Below are positions 1 to 12,699 of a stretch of DNA of 64,000 nucleotides, piece after piece. Origin of the DNA: Bryum argenteum (lineage: Eukaryota; Streptophyta; Bryopsida; Bryales; Bryaceae); contig CM073322.1 of assembly GCA_037043015.1 (NCBI GenBank), forward strand, positions 2,305,601 through 2,369,600, in the 5' to 3' direction. The translations under genes were made by a program, and so were the position numbers. Below the pieces are notes generated by a model that was given only the letters and a program-made list of their open reading frames with translations, ran no database searches and was not told where the DNA came from. The stretch's first letter is position 1. Every line of letters begins with the position of its first letter.

Positions 1-29
1 TCTTACAACAAGCACGCAGTTATGGCAAT

Positions 30-3000
30 ATGATTGGAAAAAAACGATCGGGAGAGCAACTACAATTTCGTGAACAAAGAAACGAGGGGAGCAGCAGCCT
101 AGATGCAAGATTTGGAACTGACTTCGAGCCAGATTGGGATGACCGTATAGAGGGCTGCGGGATGTTGTCCGCCGAGGAGCTTCGGAGCAAAGAATGGCGT
201 GATCGGCGATTGGCCAGCGAAGGCTACAAAAAATCTGTCGATGGGGCCGAGGTTCTAGCTACCGATGGACTGCAGTTGCTCGGCGGTCAGTTGCATCGTG
301 GCGGGTATGCAACGCATGAGGGTTTCGTAATTGCGAGGGGCGCTCAACGTGGAGGGAGACGTGCAGAGCGGTCCGCGCTACAGCTCCCAGAGAAATTGGG
401 CGCGGGTTTAGAGGCCTCAGCCATGGCTTTGGGGTGCCGCCCGACATACCAACGGCAAGGCTCTCTATGGGACTCCAGTGACCAGCAAGGCTCTCGAGAG
501 GCTTCGGGCTCCAGAGGTACGATTCCAGTAGGGCGTGCTTGGGGCTCATTGGCTGTGGATGGTGGGGGAGATAATGGTGCTATTGAAAGTGGTAATCTCA
601 GTGAGGAAATTCCTAACATACTTAGTGAACCGCATAGTGAGAGTGATAATGAAAATATTGAATCACATCAAAATCAATCTGGTCTAAAGTGGGATTACAA
701 GGATGAAACATGGAATGACCCAAATTTTGTTTACAATCCTTTGCCAAAGCCTTTTACAGGAAATAGGAGAGGCCCAACAAATAATTACCGGAGCATGCCA
801 TCATTTATGGATTTATTTGCCTTGTTTTGGACTCCTGCCATTTTGAGTAAGATTGTCATTGAGACCAACCACTATGCCCGTGAACCTCTAGGTGATGATG
901 GTAAAACTAGAGGAGGGCCAAGTTGGTCGGATTTGACAATCTTGGAACTCCAAGCCTTCATGTCTTTAGCGTTGTATATGATGTTGAAAGTTCAACCTAA
1001 CTATACTCCTTATTAGATGACCACTTCTCTCTTTCACTGCCCAGTCATATCAAGTATATGCACTAGGGCTAGATTCATGGAATTGAGAAGATGCTTACAC
1101 TTGACCAATTTGACAGGGATTTCTAGGAGTGACCCAAGATATGATAAAATTGGTCAGACTAGGTGGTTGTTTGAATCCATTCGTGACAATTGTAAGCTTG
1201 CGTGGCATCTTGAAAGAAACATAACTGTAGATGAAATGATGATAAGATATAAAGGAACCTACTCACCTATCAGGCAATACATGCCTAAAAAACCCCAGAA
1301 ATGGGGTTTGAAATGTTGGTGCCTAGCTGATTCAGTTTCTAAGTATGTCTGGGATTTTGAGATATACTGTGGCAAAGAAGTTGTTGTTTTGCCTCCTCCA
1401 CCATCTACAATAGAACCTGCTACAGATGTACCTGTTGCTATTGATGCTAGGTTGGCTCATAACGTGGTTATGAGACTTGTTGATGGCTTATGGGATGTTG
1501 TCTATTGTGTAACAATGGACAATTTCTTCACTAGCATCAGCCTTTTTATAGCACTCCTTTCTCGAGGCATATATGCATGTGGCACTGTACGTTCTAACCG
1601 CATTGGATTGCCTTCAGCTTTCAAAAATCCAGCTGTGTTCAAAAATGTTCAGCAAGGGACTACACTTTGGAGAATGCACTTGAGTCGAGCTATTTCATCT
1701 GTCATGTGGAAAGACAAGAAGCCGGTGCTTCTACTGTCCACCTCAAGTCCACCAATCCAGGCTCCATGTGAGCGTCCAGTGGTTACAGTTCCAAGGCGTG
1801 ACGGTGCGGACCGGAATTCAGTCCAAACGTCACCTATGTTAGCAGATTACACCACACACATGCGTGGTGTGGACCTCGCCGATCGGCTACGGGCGTCTTT
1901 CACATGCCAGGTGCAAATTTAGAACTTCATGTTCTAATTTATTTCATTCATGTTCTAACTTGTTTGATCTATGTCAATTTACAACTTCATGTTCTAACTT
2001 GGGCAAATCTATGTCAATTTACAATTTCATGTTCCAACTTGTTTGATCTATGTCAATTCACAACTTCATGTTCAAACTTGTTTGATCTATGTGAAGTTAC
2101 AACTTTATGTTCTAACTTGGGCAAATCTATGTCAATTTACTACTTCATGTTTCAACTTATTTGATCTATGTAAATTTACAACTTTATGTTCTAATTTGGG
2201 CAAAGCTATGTCAATTCTCAACTTCATGTTCTAACTTGGACAAATCTATGTCAATTTAGAATTTCATGTTCCAACTTGATTTGATCTATGTCAATTTATA
2301 ACTTCATGTTCTAACTTGTTTGGGCCATGTTGTTAACCTAGTGGATCTATGTCAATTTACAACTTCATGTTCAAACTTGTTTGACCTATGTTACTTTATA
2401 ACTTCATGTTCTAATTTGTTTGGGCCATTTTGTAAACCTTGTGAATTCATGTCATTTTATAACTTCATGTTCTAATTTATAGCTTCATGTTCTAATTTAT
2501 AACCTCGTATTCTAATTTATAACCTCATGTCGTAAGCTATTTGATCTATGTTTTAAGTTATTTGATCCATGTTCTAATTTGTTTGATCCATGTTCATATT
2601 TATTCGATTGATGTTCTAATTTATAACGTGTGTGGACGTCTTTTGCATGTCAAGTGCGTAGTCACAAATGGTGGCACCGCATTTTCTTTTTCCTCTTGGA
2701 TGTGACAACGGTGAATATGTATATCATTTATCTTGAATGTATTGCCATCGTGAACCGTCGTCGTGGTCCTAGTACTCCTATGACGCACCTCCAATTCAAA
2801 GGAGGGCTATGGGAGGCGCTTCTAGCGGATTGGCCGAGGCGGACTGCAGCACCAAGTGATATTCCCGAAGCCCCACAACGCCCAGTGATATGCGTACCTT
2901 CACACACTGCACTACGCCGACATTGTGTAGTGTGCAAAATACGTAAATCACATTGGTATCGTCACAAGTGTGGTGACATGTGGATGTGCTTGAAGGAAGG

Positions 3001-3055
3001 TTGCTATGAGGCTTGGAACACGGATTTGGCAGGCCGCCGTTGTCGCAACAATTGA
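30..3055 (+). pseudogene. piggyBac-type (DDE_Tnp_1_7) transposase gene, broken
   Basis: This is a cut-and-paste DNA transposase of the piggyBac superfamily, which inserts at TTAA. The conserved domain begins near nt 680 (WDYKDETWNDPNF). The three expected catalytic Asp are visible: ITVDEMM (Asp codon 1230-1232), VTMDNFF (1518-1520) and RGVDLAD (1872-1874). The family motifs YMPKKPQKWGLK and GTVRSNR are also present. An in-frame TAG at 1014-1016 sits where the family usually has Trp (NYTPY*MTTS), so it reads as a TGG-to-TAG change. The frame closes at 1922 inside a minisatellite. The missing C-terminus reappears in another frame at 2630-3055: HKWWHRIFFFLLD, then a Cys/His-rich zinc-binding tail (CVVC, HKC, CLKEGC). 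The first 540 nt are GC-rich, lack family similarity and may be captured sequence. The core family is confident; the status is a pseudogene unless the array is spliced out. Confidence 0.85.
1919..2625. repeat. AT-rich minisatellite splitting the transposase
   Basis: Degenerate tandem units of about 20-40 bp are built around AACTTCATGTTCTAA and GTTTGATCTATGTCAATTTA. They run from just after the third catalytic Asp to just before the HKWW segment. Short open frames in it are translations of the repeat and not genes. Confidence 0.9.
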
Positions 3056-3069
3056 GTGTGAGTATTTGG

Positions 3070-3945
3070 CTCCATCTTATAGGTCAATTTATAACTTCAT
3101 GTTCTAACTTGTTTGGTCCATGTTCTAATTTATAACTCCATGTCCTAAGTTTTTATCCATGTTCTAAACCTTATGAATCTATGTCAATATATAACTTTAT
3201 GTTCTAACTTGTTTGGGCCAAGTTCTAAACCTTATGAATCTATATCAATTTATAACTTCATGTTGTAAGTTGTTTGGGCCATGTTCTAATTTTGTTTGAG
3301 CCATGTTATAAATCTTATGAATCTATGTCAATTTATAACTTTATGTTCCACATTGTTTGGGCCATTTTCTAAACCTTATGAATCTATGTCAATTTATACC
3401 TTCATGTTCTAATTTATTTTATCTATGTCTTAGGCCATGTTTGAATTTATAACTTCATGTTGTAATTTATAACTTCATGTTCTAATTTATAACTTCATGT
3501 TCTAATTTATAACTTCATGTTCTGATTTAACTTCATGTTCTAATTTATAACTTCATGTTCTAATTTAACTTCATGTTCTAATTTATAACTTCATGTTCTA
3601 ATTTATAAATTCATGTTCTAATTTTTAACTTCATGTTCTAATTTATAACTTCATGTTCTGATTTAACTTCATGTTCTAATTTATAACTTCATGTTCTAAT
3701 TTAACTTCATGTTCTAATTTATAACTTCATGTTCTAATTTATAAATTCATGTTCTAATTTTTAACTTCATGTTCTAATTTAACTTCATATTCTAATTTTT
3801 AACTTCATGCTGTAATTTATAACTTCATGTTCGAATTTATAACTTCATGTTCGAATTTATAACTTCATGTTCTAATTTAACTTCATATTCTAATTTTTAA
3901 CTTCATGTTCTAATTTATAACTTCATGTTCTAATTTAACTTCATG
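3070..3945. repeat. Minisatellite downstream of transposase, with higher-order period
   Basis: The same AACTTCATGTTCTAATTTAT unit continues after the transposase stop. From about 3450 the copies are cleaner and fall into a higher-order period of about 136 bp; the variant TCTGATTTAA recurs at 3521 and 3657. This suggests recent unequal exchange in the distal part and older decay in the proximal part. Confidence 0.9.
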
Positions 3946-4639
3946 AAATTACCTTGTGAATGTATGTCAACCTTTGTGAATTTATCATAAATTTATGTAA
4001 ACATATTATTAGCACAAATACGTCCAATTATGTTTGCTCTAGGATAACACTTTATTGGAACATAAAAATGTAGAACATCTAAAATTTTATTTCCTTCGGC
4101 AGTTTTGCAGGGTCTGAAGAAGGTGGACAAACTCATGGTGGCGCGACGACGTGGCGCACGAGGCAACCGGCGCGGCGGTGATGTGGCGAGGATTGGCTCT
4201 CCCTCGGCTGGACATGGCACATGGCTGCCTAAATCCAGCAGCAACGGATACCTTTGGGAATTACACATTGATGAGCTCCAAGGCACCTTCATGCCTATCC
4301 ATCATCAATTTATGTCACTAGCCTTTTAGAATCTTCGGCATGTGTCAGGCACCTCTTGCCTTTCGCATGATGGACCCCTTTAGGAGGGGAAGGGATCCCA
4401 GCCTCCATGGCTGCCCTTCTCATTTCACTTGCTTTTTCCTTCATTCTTCACTGGAATCTCACAAATTCTTGAGATTTGAAGTTTTTTGAATTTTTCTTTC
4501 ACTAATACGTCGCATGTTCATAAAGCAATGCCCTCACCGTTCATTTTCTAGAAATTCAAAAGTGTCATTCCACAATGTTGATATTTCTAAAACCGCACCT
4601 CTAAGCCGATATTTGACCTCCATGTACAAAACAATTTTA
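3946..4639. other. Intergenic stretch, no gene recognised
   Basis: A GC-richer patch at about 4100-4260 lies between AT-rich flanks. Its short open frames lack recognisable motifs. A far end of the piggyBac element would be expected hereabouts, but no TTAA with a matching terminus is visible. Confidence 0.5.
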
Positions 4640-5021
4640 CTTTTTGCCTGACAAACAAGGGCAACCTCCAAAATTTTGCACACGCATACTCAACTTAGAT
4701 ACCTACTTGGAAAAAAATATGACCAAAATGTTTGGCCAAAAAATCATCAAGTTCCCCTTTGCACAAAGTGGACAATGTTTCTCGGGCAAGGCCAAAAAAA
4801 ATTCTGCATCAACTTTGAACATTATGATCTCACATCTCATGCACATCCAACGGCAAAAATTTTGAGGATTGTTTCACAACGTAGTTGTCTTTGAGATCTT
4901 ACGGTTGGAATTACTAAAAATTGTAAAAAAATTGGTTTGTGCTCCCATGACCTCAAAGTGGTAGAAAATCGCATTTTTGGGTGTTGGAGCTTCCAAAAAC
5001 GCAAGGATATTTAGGGGTTAA
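4640..5021. mobile_element. Degenerate TTAA-type MITE (right end intact)
   Basis: The right terminus ATTTAGGGGTTAA ends at 5021. The interior has the module shared with other elements here: TCAACTTTGAACATTATGAT near 4812 and GAGATCTTACGGTTG near 4890. No clear left terminus is seen, so the start is approximate. Confidence 0.65.
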
Positions 5022-5210
5022 CTTGGTATCCTCCACTCATGTACAGTTGTATTAGGCCTTGAAGGGACAGAGCATTAATAGTACCACCGTACACTTGTTA
5101 TTCAAATATTTTATTTTCTAAAAAATTATCCAGTAATATAATAAAATTTAATATTGACGTTAAATTGTGTTATAAATATTGAAAATGCATGTTTTAAATA
5201 TGTCAAAATA

Positions 5211-5272
<62 letters not shown>

Positions 5273-5746
5273 AAATATATAAAAATATGAAAACAAGATA
5301 CGTAAAATGATATATGGAAAATAAATTGTGCGTTTCAATATACGTTGTTATTATACGTTGTGTCATTGTACATTGACATTACATGATCATCCAAAAATGA
5401 AAGCGTAAAAAAACACTCCATACTAGGTAATAAAATATTGAGAGTTTCTACAAAAAGTCATGATTCTTTCACAAATACAAGGGCCATATTTCTTTTAGCT
5501 ATTAGCAATATGTATAAAGAATTCATATTTTGTAGAAAAGGTATTGGAAAAATAAGTTATCAGATAGGTTGAACTAGTTAATTTGCAAAATAAGATATTC
5601 AAATCTTATGTTGGTTTTTGCCATTGATAAAAATCTTTTAAAAATTTCTAGGTTCCGATGAAAATTGATTTTGTATGATATGGCAACTAGGACCTTCAAT
5701 CTTCTCGATTATCAAGCAATTGCACGGCGCAGGTTAACGCACTTCC
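5022..5746. repeat. AT-rich spacer with (AT)n microsatellite
   Basis: A pure AT dinucleotide run of about 50 bp lies at about 5218-5270 in very AT-rich noncoding DNA. No gene is seen. Confidence 0.8.
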
Positions 5747-5834
5747 TTAACCCCTAAAGCTAATTGGTGTTTTTTGGAAGCTTGAAATCTCAAAACTATG
5801 ATTTCCTACCTCTATGCACTCTAAGGGATGTGAA

Positions 5835-5881
<47 letters not shown>

Positions 5882-6348
5882 AACTTCAAACAGTAAGATT
5901 TTGTACCTACGACTATATTTAATATTTGTTCCAATAATTGACCGTTGGATGTTTACCATTTGAGAGATCGTAACATCCAAAGTTCGTCTTCCAAGTTTTT
6001 TTGGTATTGTAAAGATTGGTTTTGAAATTTTTGGTGCCCTTGGAGATTTGGTTAATTTTTTTGACTTGAGTCACTTTGGAACTTAAATAGTGATTTAGTA
6101 ATGAACTTATTTCCAAAAATATAATCAAATGAAACTTTTTGAGCAGCCTCATCTCGGCTCACAATCCAAGGAGTGTCTTAGAAGCCTTAAAAATTGGAAT
6201 GAGACTTTGCAAATTTCACCACATACACTTTAAAGTATAAGGAGCACCCACTAAAAATTTGAAGCAAAAATATCACTTTAACCCCTTCATCTAAGTTGCC
6301 CCAAATTGCAAAAACCCAATTGGGGTCTAAAGGAGCTCTAGGATTTAA
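5747..6348. mobile_element. TTAA MITE, family C copy 1
   Basis: The left end is TTAACCCCTAAAGC. The right end is decayed (CTCTAGGATTTAA). The body is closely similar to the elements at 38881-39449 and 43568-44150, including ATTTGAGAGATCGTAACAT. A run of about 40 T (about 5837-5878) sits inside. Confidence 0.8.
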
Positions 6349-6369
6349 TCAAATTTTTATACAAATTAA

Positions 6370-6720
6370 ATGCTAGAGGATTATAATACAAGGTCATATG
6401 TATACGTACATCAAATAAACTTAGATTCAATATATATTGCATATTGTGATATTATCATGACACAATCTTATGGGAAGTTGTTCGATATTTTTCATGTCAC
6501 TAAATTTCAACATTGTGAAAGTGAACATGCAGATGCACTACCTTGGATAAAAAATGCTCCGAAGTCTAGAATGTTTTTTGATAAAGTATGTTGGGCATAA
6601 ATTAAGAAAGTTATAACAACTAATAAGACTTTGTTGTATGATGTTTTGAAAGAAGCTCCAACCCATAATTTTACACACACTTGTATAGAAAGATACCACC
6701 AATTAGCATAGTAATTCTAT
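6370..6720 (+). pseudogene. Helitron Rep/helicase-like relic
   Basis: The open frame at 6370-6600 and its continuation past one stop encode a piece resembling the Rep (HUH) region of plant Helitrons. The segment EHADALPWIKNAPKSRMFFD matches the usual HxHxLLWIxxAPKxGxxSDE stretch. It is followed by a decayed VITTNKTL and a HNFTHTCIERYH segment, like the His/Cys tract after it. The second His of the HUH motif is not conserved. It is short and clearly dead, and identified from remembered motifs only. Confidence 0.45.
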
Positions 6721-7920
6721 TACCCTCTTCCTATGATGATCATGAATTGTCTTATTATTTTCAAGTTTCCTCTATGTGCTAACTCTTGTCACTGATACAA
6801 AGTGACCAACTAACAGATTTCAGCATACATGTCTACACTCTTGTCGAAGTGGACTATTCGTGTAGCACAAACTATCTTGTGTAAAGGGTTGCAATAGGAA
6901 CCTTTTCAATCTCTTAAAAGGAAAGGAAAAGAATCAATTGCATGTCATCCACATTTAAATATCACTACAATTACAATGTGAATAAACTAAGTAAAATGAA
7001 CTAAGAATTGCAATGCTATGCTTTCACAGGCATTGCTAATGTTGCTGAAGATCAACTGCTAAGAATTACCAATACATGACAGAGAACATGCACCAACTGT
7101 TTGTTTTTGCAAATCTACACTTGATCAACTCATACTTTGGAGATTAATCGTGAAAACTTTACCATCCTCCCTCTGCACAAAACAATACAAGTATACCTAA
7201 AGCTTGGAACTGAAAACAATACAAGAACAAAGATCCTCAAAAACAAAGATCTTCAAAGATGATTGGGGTCACTTATTCGATAGAAGTATTCCATAATGAA
7301 AAAGATGTGAAGGTCACAAACGATGTGAGACAACATACCAGAGGTTGAAGGGCCTTTCTAGTGAGCTTTGTGAGCTTCGAGCATCTGCCAAAAATCTAAG
7401 TCAAGGTCCAAAAGCATCCCATTAGTGCTTTGCATAAAAAGGAAGAAACACCCAATGTTCCACTGGTAATGTGGCGTTCAAACCCAACCTAAAATGAACC
7501 GCCACAATACATTTAATGCCAGTGTAACACTGGAAACAGCTCTGAAATATGCATGATGATAAAAGGCAAACGAAATCAACCTGTATCTAGAGGCCCTCGT
7601 TGGTGACCTTCGTTGCTGTTGTACAAAGTGAGAGACCGAGTAGTCTCCTAGTCGCCTCCGCCCTGAACACCAAAGACTCAGTTTTAGGTTGATTTGGAAG
7701 GTCCACAACATGCTCCAGCACCCATATAGATCAAAATGCTCCTATACACAGATGAACTAAACTGAAATTGAAAAGGATTCACCCTCACCAACCAAGCAAC
7801 CATGTTGGCTTGGTAATGGTTAAGGTGGACCATTCACAACCTAGATAGGTGATTAGACTCTCTGGTGATAACGGGGTCTAATTCCTAGTTAAGTAACGCA
7901 CAACCAAGTTGGACGTCAAT
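6721..7920. other. Intergenic, 3' side of CLC-e
   Basis: No coding signal was accepted. Part of it (about 7400-7920) may be the 3' untranslated region of the minus-strand chloride channel gene. Confidence 0.5.
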
Positions 7921-10900
7921 TTATGTCCACCTTTGAGGATCAGAGTTCATTTGTTCCGAATAAGGGAAATGCTCTAACCTGCAAGCAAGAGCGATGGAGT
8001 CTCTATCCAAGAGACCGACCACTCGTTGGCTAACATCCACAACGGGAAGTTGCCTCAAACCACGGCCTGCCATCAAGCGTTGTGCAGCTCTCAAGTTCAT
8101 CTCCTTAGTTGCTGTTACCACTTGGTTCAATCTCCTGCTCTTTAATAGCGCATATATAGGCTTACTTTCTACCTGTCAACCACACCAAAAACTCCTATGA
8201 ACATGCATCCAAGGTCACAAACAATATAGGCTTCCCAAACCAACTACCAATCTCTCCAAACCACGACAACGAACAAGGAAGAAAAAGATGGAGGATGTAA
8301 ATACTGCAGACCTCCATCTGCGTATTGACTGAAGTGGCATTTCCTGCAGCTTGTTGAATATCAGCCAAAGTGAGAAGACCAGAAAGGCGGCGATTAGAGT
8401 CGAGAAGAAGCACACACCACTCTTTCTCCAGCACCATGGCCGACATGGCCTCTCGCACAGTGCAGTCAGAGGAGAGAGAGGCAAACCTCGTTTTCATGGC
8501 CATGGACACGGGTATCTCCTCCGCTAGCTGCTCTTCGCTGATCTCGAAATTGGCTATGCAGAGAGACTCGTCGACATTGCACATCTCTTTCTCTTCCACA
8601 AACTCCTCCGACATTCCGTCCTTCGTATATACCTCCGTCTTCCCCTCCGTAGCCAGAACCAGCACCTGTGGGCCTTCTTCCGACTCGACTGTTTGCAAAC
8701 CTCCATTGCTTTGTGGATACACTATGGATGATTCCATTACAATGCCAAGCTTTGAAGGTGGCAGTGATTCAGTCTTCGGTGAGCGCTTACTTTTCTTGGT
8801 GAACGACGACGCTATCCATGATGATAGACCCACTGCACCCATGAGAGGTAGAATAATACGGTAATCTCGGGTAAGCTCGAACAGAAGTAAGACGGATGTG
8901 AGTGGCACTTGGCAAACCCCAGCTAGCATGGCTGCCATGCCCACCTGCACGGCACAACGCCCAACATAAGCGTCTATATCCACTGCCCTTGAACTACTAA
9001 AACAGTCCATTTCTCTTAAACACCTCTACGGATGGATAATGCTAGTTTGATACATGAAAGACGATGATGAGTATAAGAATTCAGGAAAGCTGATAAAGAA
9101 TAGTTGTACGAGCAATTGAAAAGCAGATAGCTGTCACTTACGAGTGCGTAAGCTTGAGGGGCAGCGACCTTGAGCCATTCCAGATGGAAAATAGGATCAG
9201 CCTGCGAGAAAACAGTTCTAGCAATGGTTCCATACGCGGATCCAAGGGCAGCTCCAATGAAAAGCGAGGGGGCGTACATACCGCCCACCAATCCAGAACC
9301 ACGACACAGCGAAGTTGCAATCACTTTCACACCAACAAGTTGCAGCAGCAAGTCCACGGGCGGACCCGTTCGCCCCAAAACGTGGTCCACCGTCCGCGAT
9401 TCTAATAGCACGTCTACATTCTCAAACCCCCAGTAGAGTACTTCCGGATATGCAAGAGCAATCACGCCCACTGCCAGGCCTCCCACTGGCGGAAAGAAAC
9501 CGGCAGGAAGCCCGGTGGATTTTCGTACATTTTCAAACAGGGTTGTTGCGTAAGCACTTCCCTTGACGAGCGTCACTGACACACCGCCACTCAAAATCCC
9601 GAGCAGTAGATACAATGGAAGCTCTGCATAATCAAGAACACATACAGCATGGTCATGATCAAGCTGAATTACAAGCTTGCGTAAGTTTATGCTAACAGAT
9701 CGAAGCTTCTGAACTTCGCCTTACCAAAAAGAGGGCACTCAAACGACTCAGAGTTCAGCAGACAAACGACTTAATGAGCAGTAGTAATAGACAAGATGCA
9801 TCCATGAATGTGTACCAGCAGGTGACTGGAAGTCATACGCAGGAATCTTGAACGCAGGATCAGATCCTAATCCTGCCTGCGATATCACACTAGCGAGCAC
9901 CGAGCTCAGCAACAGCATAGCAGTGGTGAGCGATGGTGCCGAGTCCGAGGACGAAGGCCTCAACACTGATTCCAACGCAAAAAAACACCCTGCCACGGCC
10001 GCATTGAATCCTGATATTCCACATCCTCAATGTTAGTACATATGACCCTCTATCAAAGAACACAAAGCTACATTTCCAATAGAATCATAGACGATATCTC
10101 GCCACTAGAACGCCCCTTATCTCTTTCCGATGTCGAAACGTTCATCGAAAGCACTGCACCTACCTCACTAGCCACTACCATGTGCAATCCGATCAAGACG
10201 ATGCCAAATCCAGGTGATTCCACATACAATCGAGCACTTCTGTGTTTGAAGAGAAATGGTCTTCAACGATACCTGAAGAGATGCCAGCAGCAGAGCCAGC
10301 GGCAACCAGAGAGAGCTTTCGTTCGCGGCTGTTGCTCAGCACTGTGCCAACTCCATTAGCGATGGAAGCGCCAATTTCAACACTGGGACCTTCAGGGCCG
10401 AGAGAGCACCCGGTTCCTAACGTCACTGCAGCTCCAACTGCTTTCAGAAAAGCTCGCAGCATACCACGTGCATCTGACAACCGGGTCGACTTGGCCTTGG
10501 AGTTGTTGTCTGTGTCATCTAACGTCTGACGCATTGTGTTGAGAATTCCCACCAGCACTCCACCCCCGAATGGCACCGCCAGAAGCCGGGGCCATGTCTC
10601 ATTCAGTGGTCGAGTTCGTAACCACGCCGCTCCGCTTTGCGGTATGCCCTCCCACACCTCATCGTGGATCCCGTGCACCTGCACAATTATAATGTCTTGT
10701 AAAAAACTGCTTCCACACCTGGGAATTTTCGTTCGTGGTATGAAGCATTTGATCCCCTTCTTGTGCAATGTATACACACGATCATTTGCGTAAAACCTTA
10801 CATGTACGACCAACTGTCCAGACAAGTGACAAAAATTACGGACTGCTCAAGAAATACTTGGTTTCAGTGAAGCTTCTCAAATCAAAGGCCATTGACCACG

Positions 10901-11972
10901 AATTCGAAGCTCCGAATTGCTCACCAAGATCAAATTCTGTCGAACAATTCGAATCTCTTCACCGTTGAAGTCAGATCGATTGAAGAATCTAGTGTACCTT
11001 CTGACGCAATTCGTGACGAATATACAAAAACGAAGAGAGAAAAATGAAAAGTGTTGCAATTTGGATAGAAGGCAGTGCACAAGAAATACTACTTGTCGGA
11101 AGCTTCTCATATAAACAGAATGCCATCGATCGCGTGACCGAAGTTCCAATTCACTTTATCAGATTCAAAATTTCATTAACTCTCTCTTCCCGCCTAAGTA
11201 TTCTACAAGCAAATTGAACACAGAATCTAGTGAATTACGATATTTATACTATAAATGCACTTCACAAGAAATACTAGGTTTCCGTGAAGCTTCTCAAATC
11301 GAATGCCATTGACCGCAATCCGGAAGTTCCAAATTGCTTGTCATATTCAAATTTTTGTTGAACAATTTGAATCTCGTCACAGGTGAAGTCAGATTGATTG
11401 AAGTTTCTAGTGCACCATCTGATGCAATCAATGCCGAATGTTCGAAATTTCACAAGAAGCATACGCAAGTTCAAGAGCAAAAGGTGATCATACTTGCAAA
11501 TCGACACCTGAAGATTTTTGCAATCGGCAATCAATAAGAATGCGGTCAATTGCAATGAGCAATGAAGCAAGATACATACCGCAAGATTAAAGAGCACAAC
11601 ACTGCCTCCAGTGAGAACGCCAACAATGCACGCCAACAGGACGATGACGCCCTCAGGGGGCAGAGACTCCTGCACAGCAAGCGCCGTGCTGGCAGCGTAA
11701 CTCCCGACAAGGCTTTGGCGCGATCTCGGCCCACTGTTCTCTACATCTTCCTTATCATCATCATCATCATCGGCAGCGGTGTCCCGCCGTGCTGCAGCTC
11801 GAGAAGGCGAATAATAGCCTCCAAGTGCCGAGCTCCTTCGCTGGTAATTCCGACCATGGCTCCACTCAACAGCTCGCCATCGCAAAGAATGCGCACATCG
11901 CGATTTGCTTGCTGGAATCCCGACTACTATCCTGTGATGATACGGTCCAACCAGACTAGAGGCTGGAAACAT
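7921..11972 (-). CDS. CLC-e: CLC-e type chloride channel, probable plastid membrane
   Basis: This CLC-family anion transporter probably acts in the plastid or thylakoid membrane, as Arabidopsis CLC-e does. Minus-strand exons are 11972-11580, 10678-10273, 10010-9816, 9623-9142, 8944-8312 and 8172-7921. All junctions are GT-AG with consistent phases and give 786 aa. The N-terminus is Arg/Ser-rich with an Asp run, compatible with a transit peptide. Core motifs are LGPEGPSVEIG (gating Glu, about residue 227), GFNAAVAGCFFALES and GGMYAPSLFIG, then LTSVLLLFELTRDYR. Two CBS domains follow, in exons 5 and 6. The residue after Glu in FALES is Ser, at the position that is the proton-pathway Glu in CLC exchangers. 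CLC-e features such as PEVLYWGFENVD favour e over f. The start is the first in-frame ATG. The last exon runs to a TAA and its final 20 residues are the least certain part. Confidence 0.88.
10846..11500. repeat. Diverged direct repeats inside CLC-e intron 1
   Basis: About 240 bp at 10846-11090 recurs at 11262-11500, with shared stretches such as GTGAAGCTTCTCAAATC and GAAGTCAGAT. A partial third copy starts near 11083. All lie within the first intron (10679-11579), which they largely account for. Confidence 0.75.
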
Positions 11973-12699
11973 TGATGGATTTCCACTGCCCTCACATCAC
12001 TCTTCTTTTTCTTCATACACGACCATCAGGGAAGAAATTTGGTTCAAGATGATCGATGAAACGATTGCGATTTGATTCAATTCACTGCAGCTTGAGGGGA
12101 ATTAGGGTTCGAACAGGAGTAGTCGAGAATGTGATCGAAAGTTCGTTGGAGTCCATTGCGACCACAGCTCATTGAATGTTGCCCGTCGAGGCCCTGTCTT
12201 CCCTCGGAGACGATAAGGTATACCGAATACGTATAATACGTTTCCGTATCGTATATCTTTTGAATCGGAAAAAGAAACTCCGGGGTTGGTGTGAATATGA
12301 TAGTGTTCATTTGATGTTCCCAAGAGGGGTGAGTAGTCTTGGATCAATGGACCTTTGTTCGATGCGCACTAGCTCATTGTCAAGCCGATCAAACAATCAA
12401 TTCACGCCGGCCTCGAAAGAGAACTGGAGTTCATATCTATCTATTTGTTCATTTGATTTGATTATTTTTTATTTTTTGTTATTTTTTGGTGGTTTGTATA
12501 GAGCAATCACGTGCAACAAGAGCAAGCAATGTACGAAATGTAGGCGATTGTCGAACATAAACATCTGCAAGAATTCATTTATGAAATTTGAAATCCAAAT
12601 GGACTATTATCCCCAGTTGTGAGAGAAAAACTGTGTAACATAAGAGTGTGCATTCTAATTTGTTCACCATTTGAACACAAATATTTTGAGCAAAGGTGT
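11973..12699. other. 5' flank of CLC-e
   Basis: The region upstream of the minus-strand CLC-e start should hold its promoter and leader. No convincing TATA box was identified. A cluster of CGTAT repeats lies at about 12220-12260. Confidence 0.4.

Noticed and set aside
7478-7711. Extra C-terminal exon of CLC-e
   Set aside because: No similarity to the CLC-e tail; the reading frame already ends after the second CBS domain at 7921.
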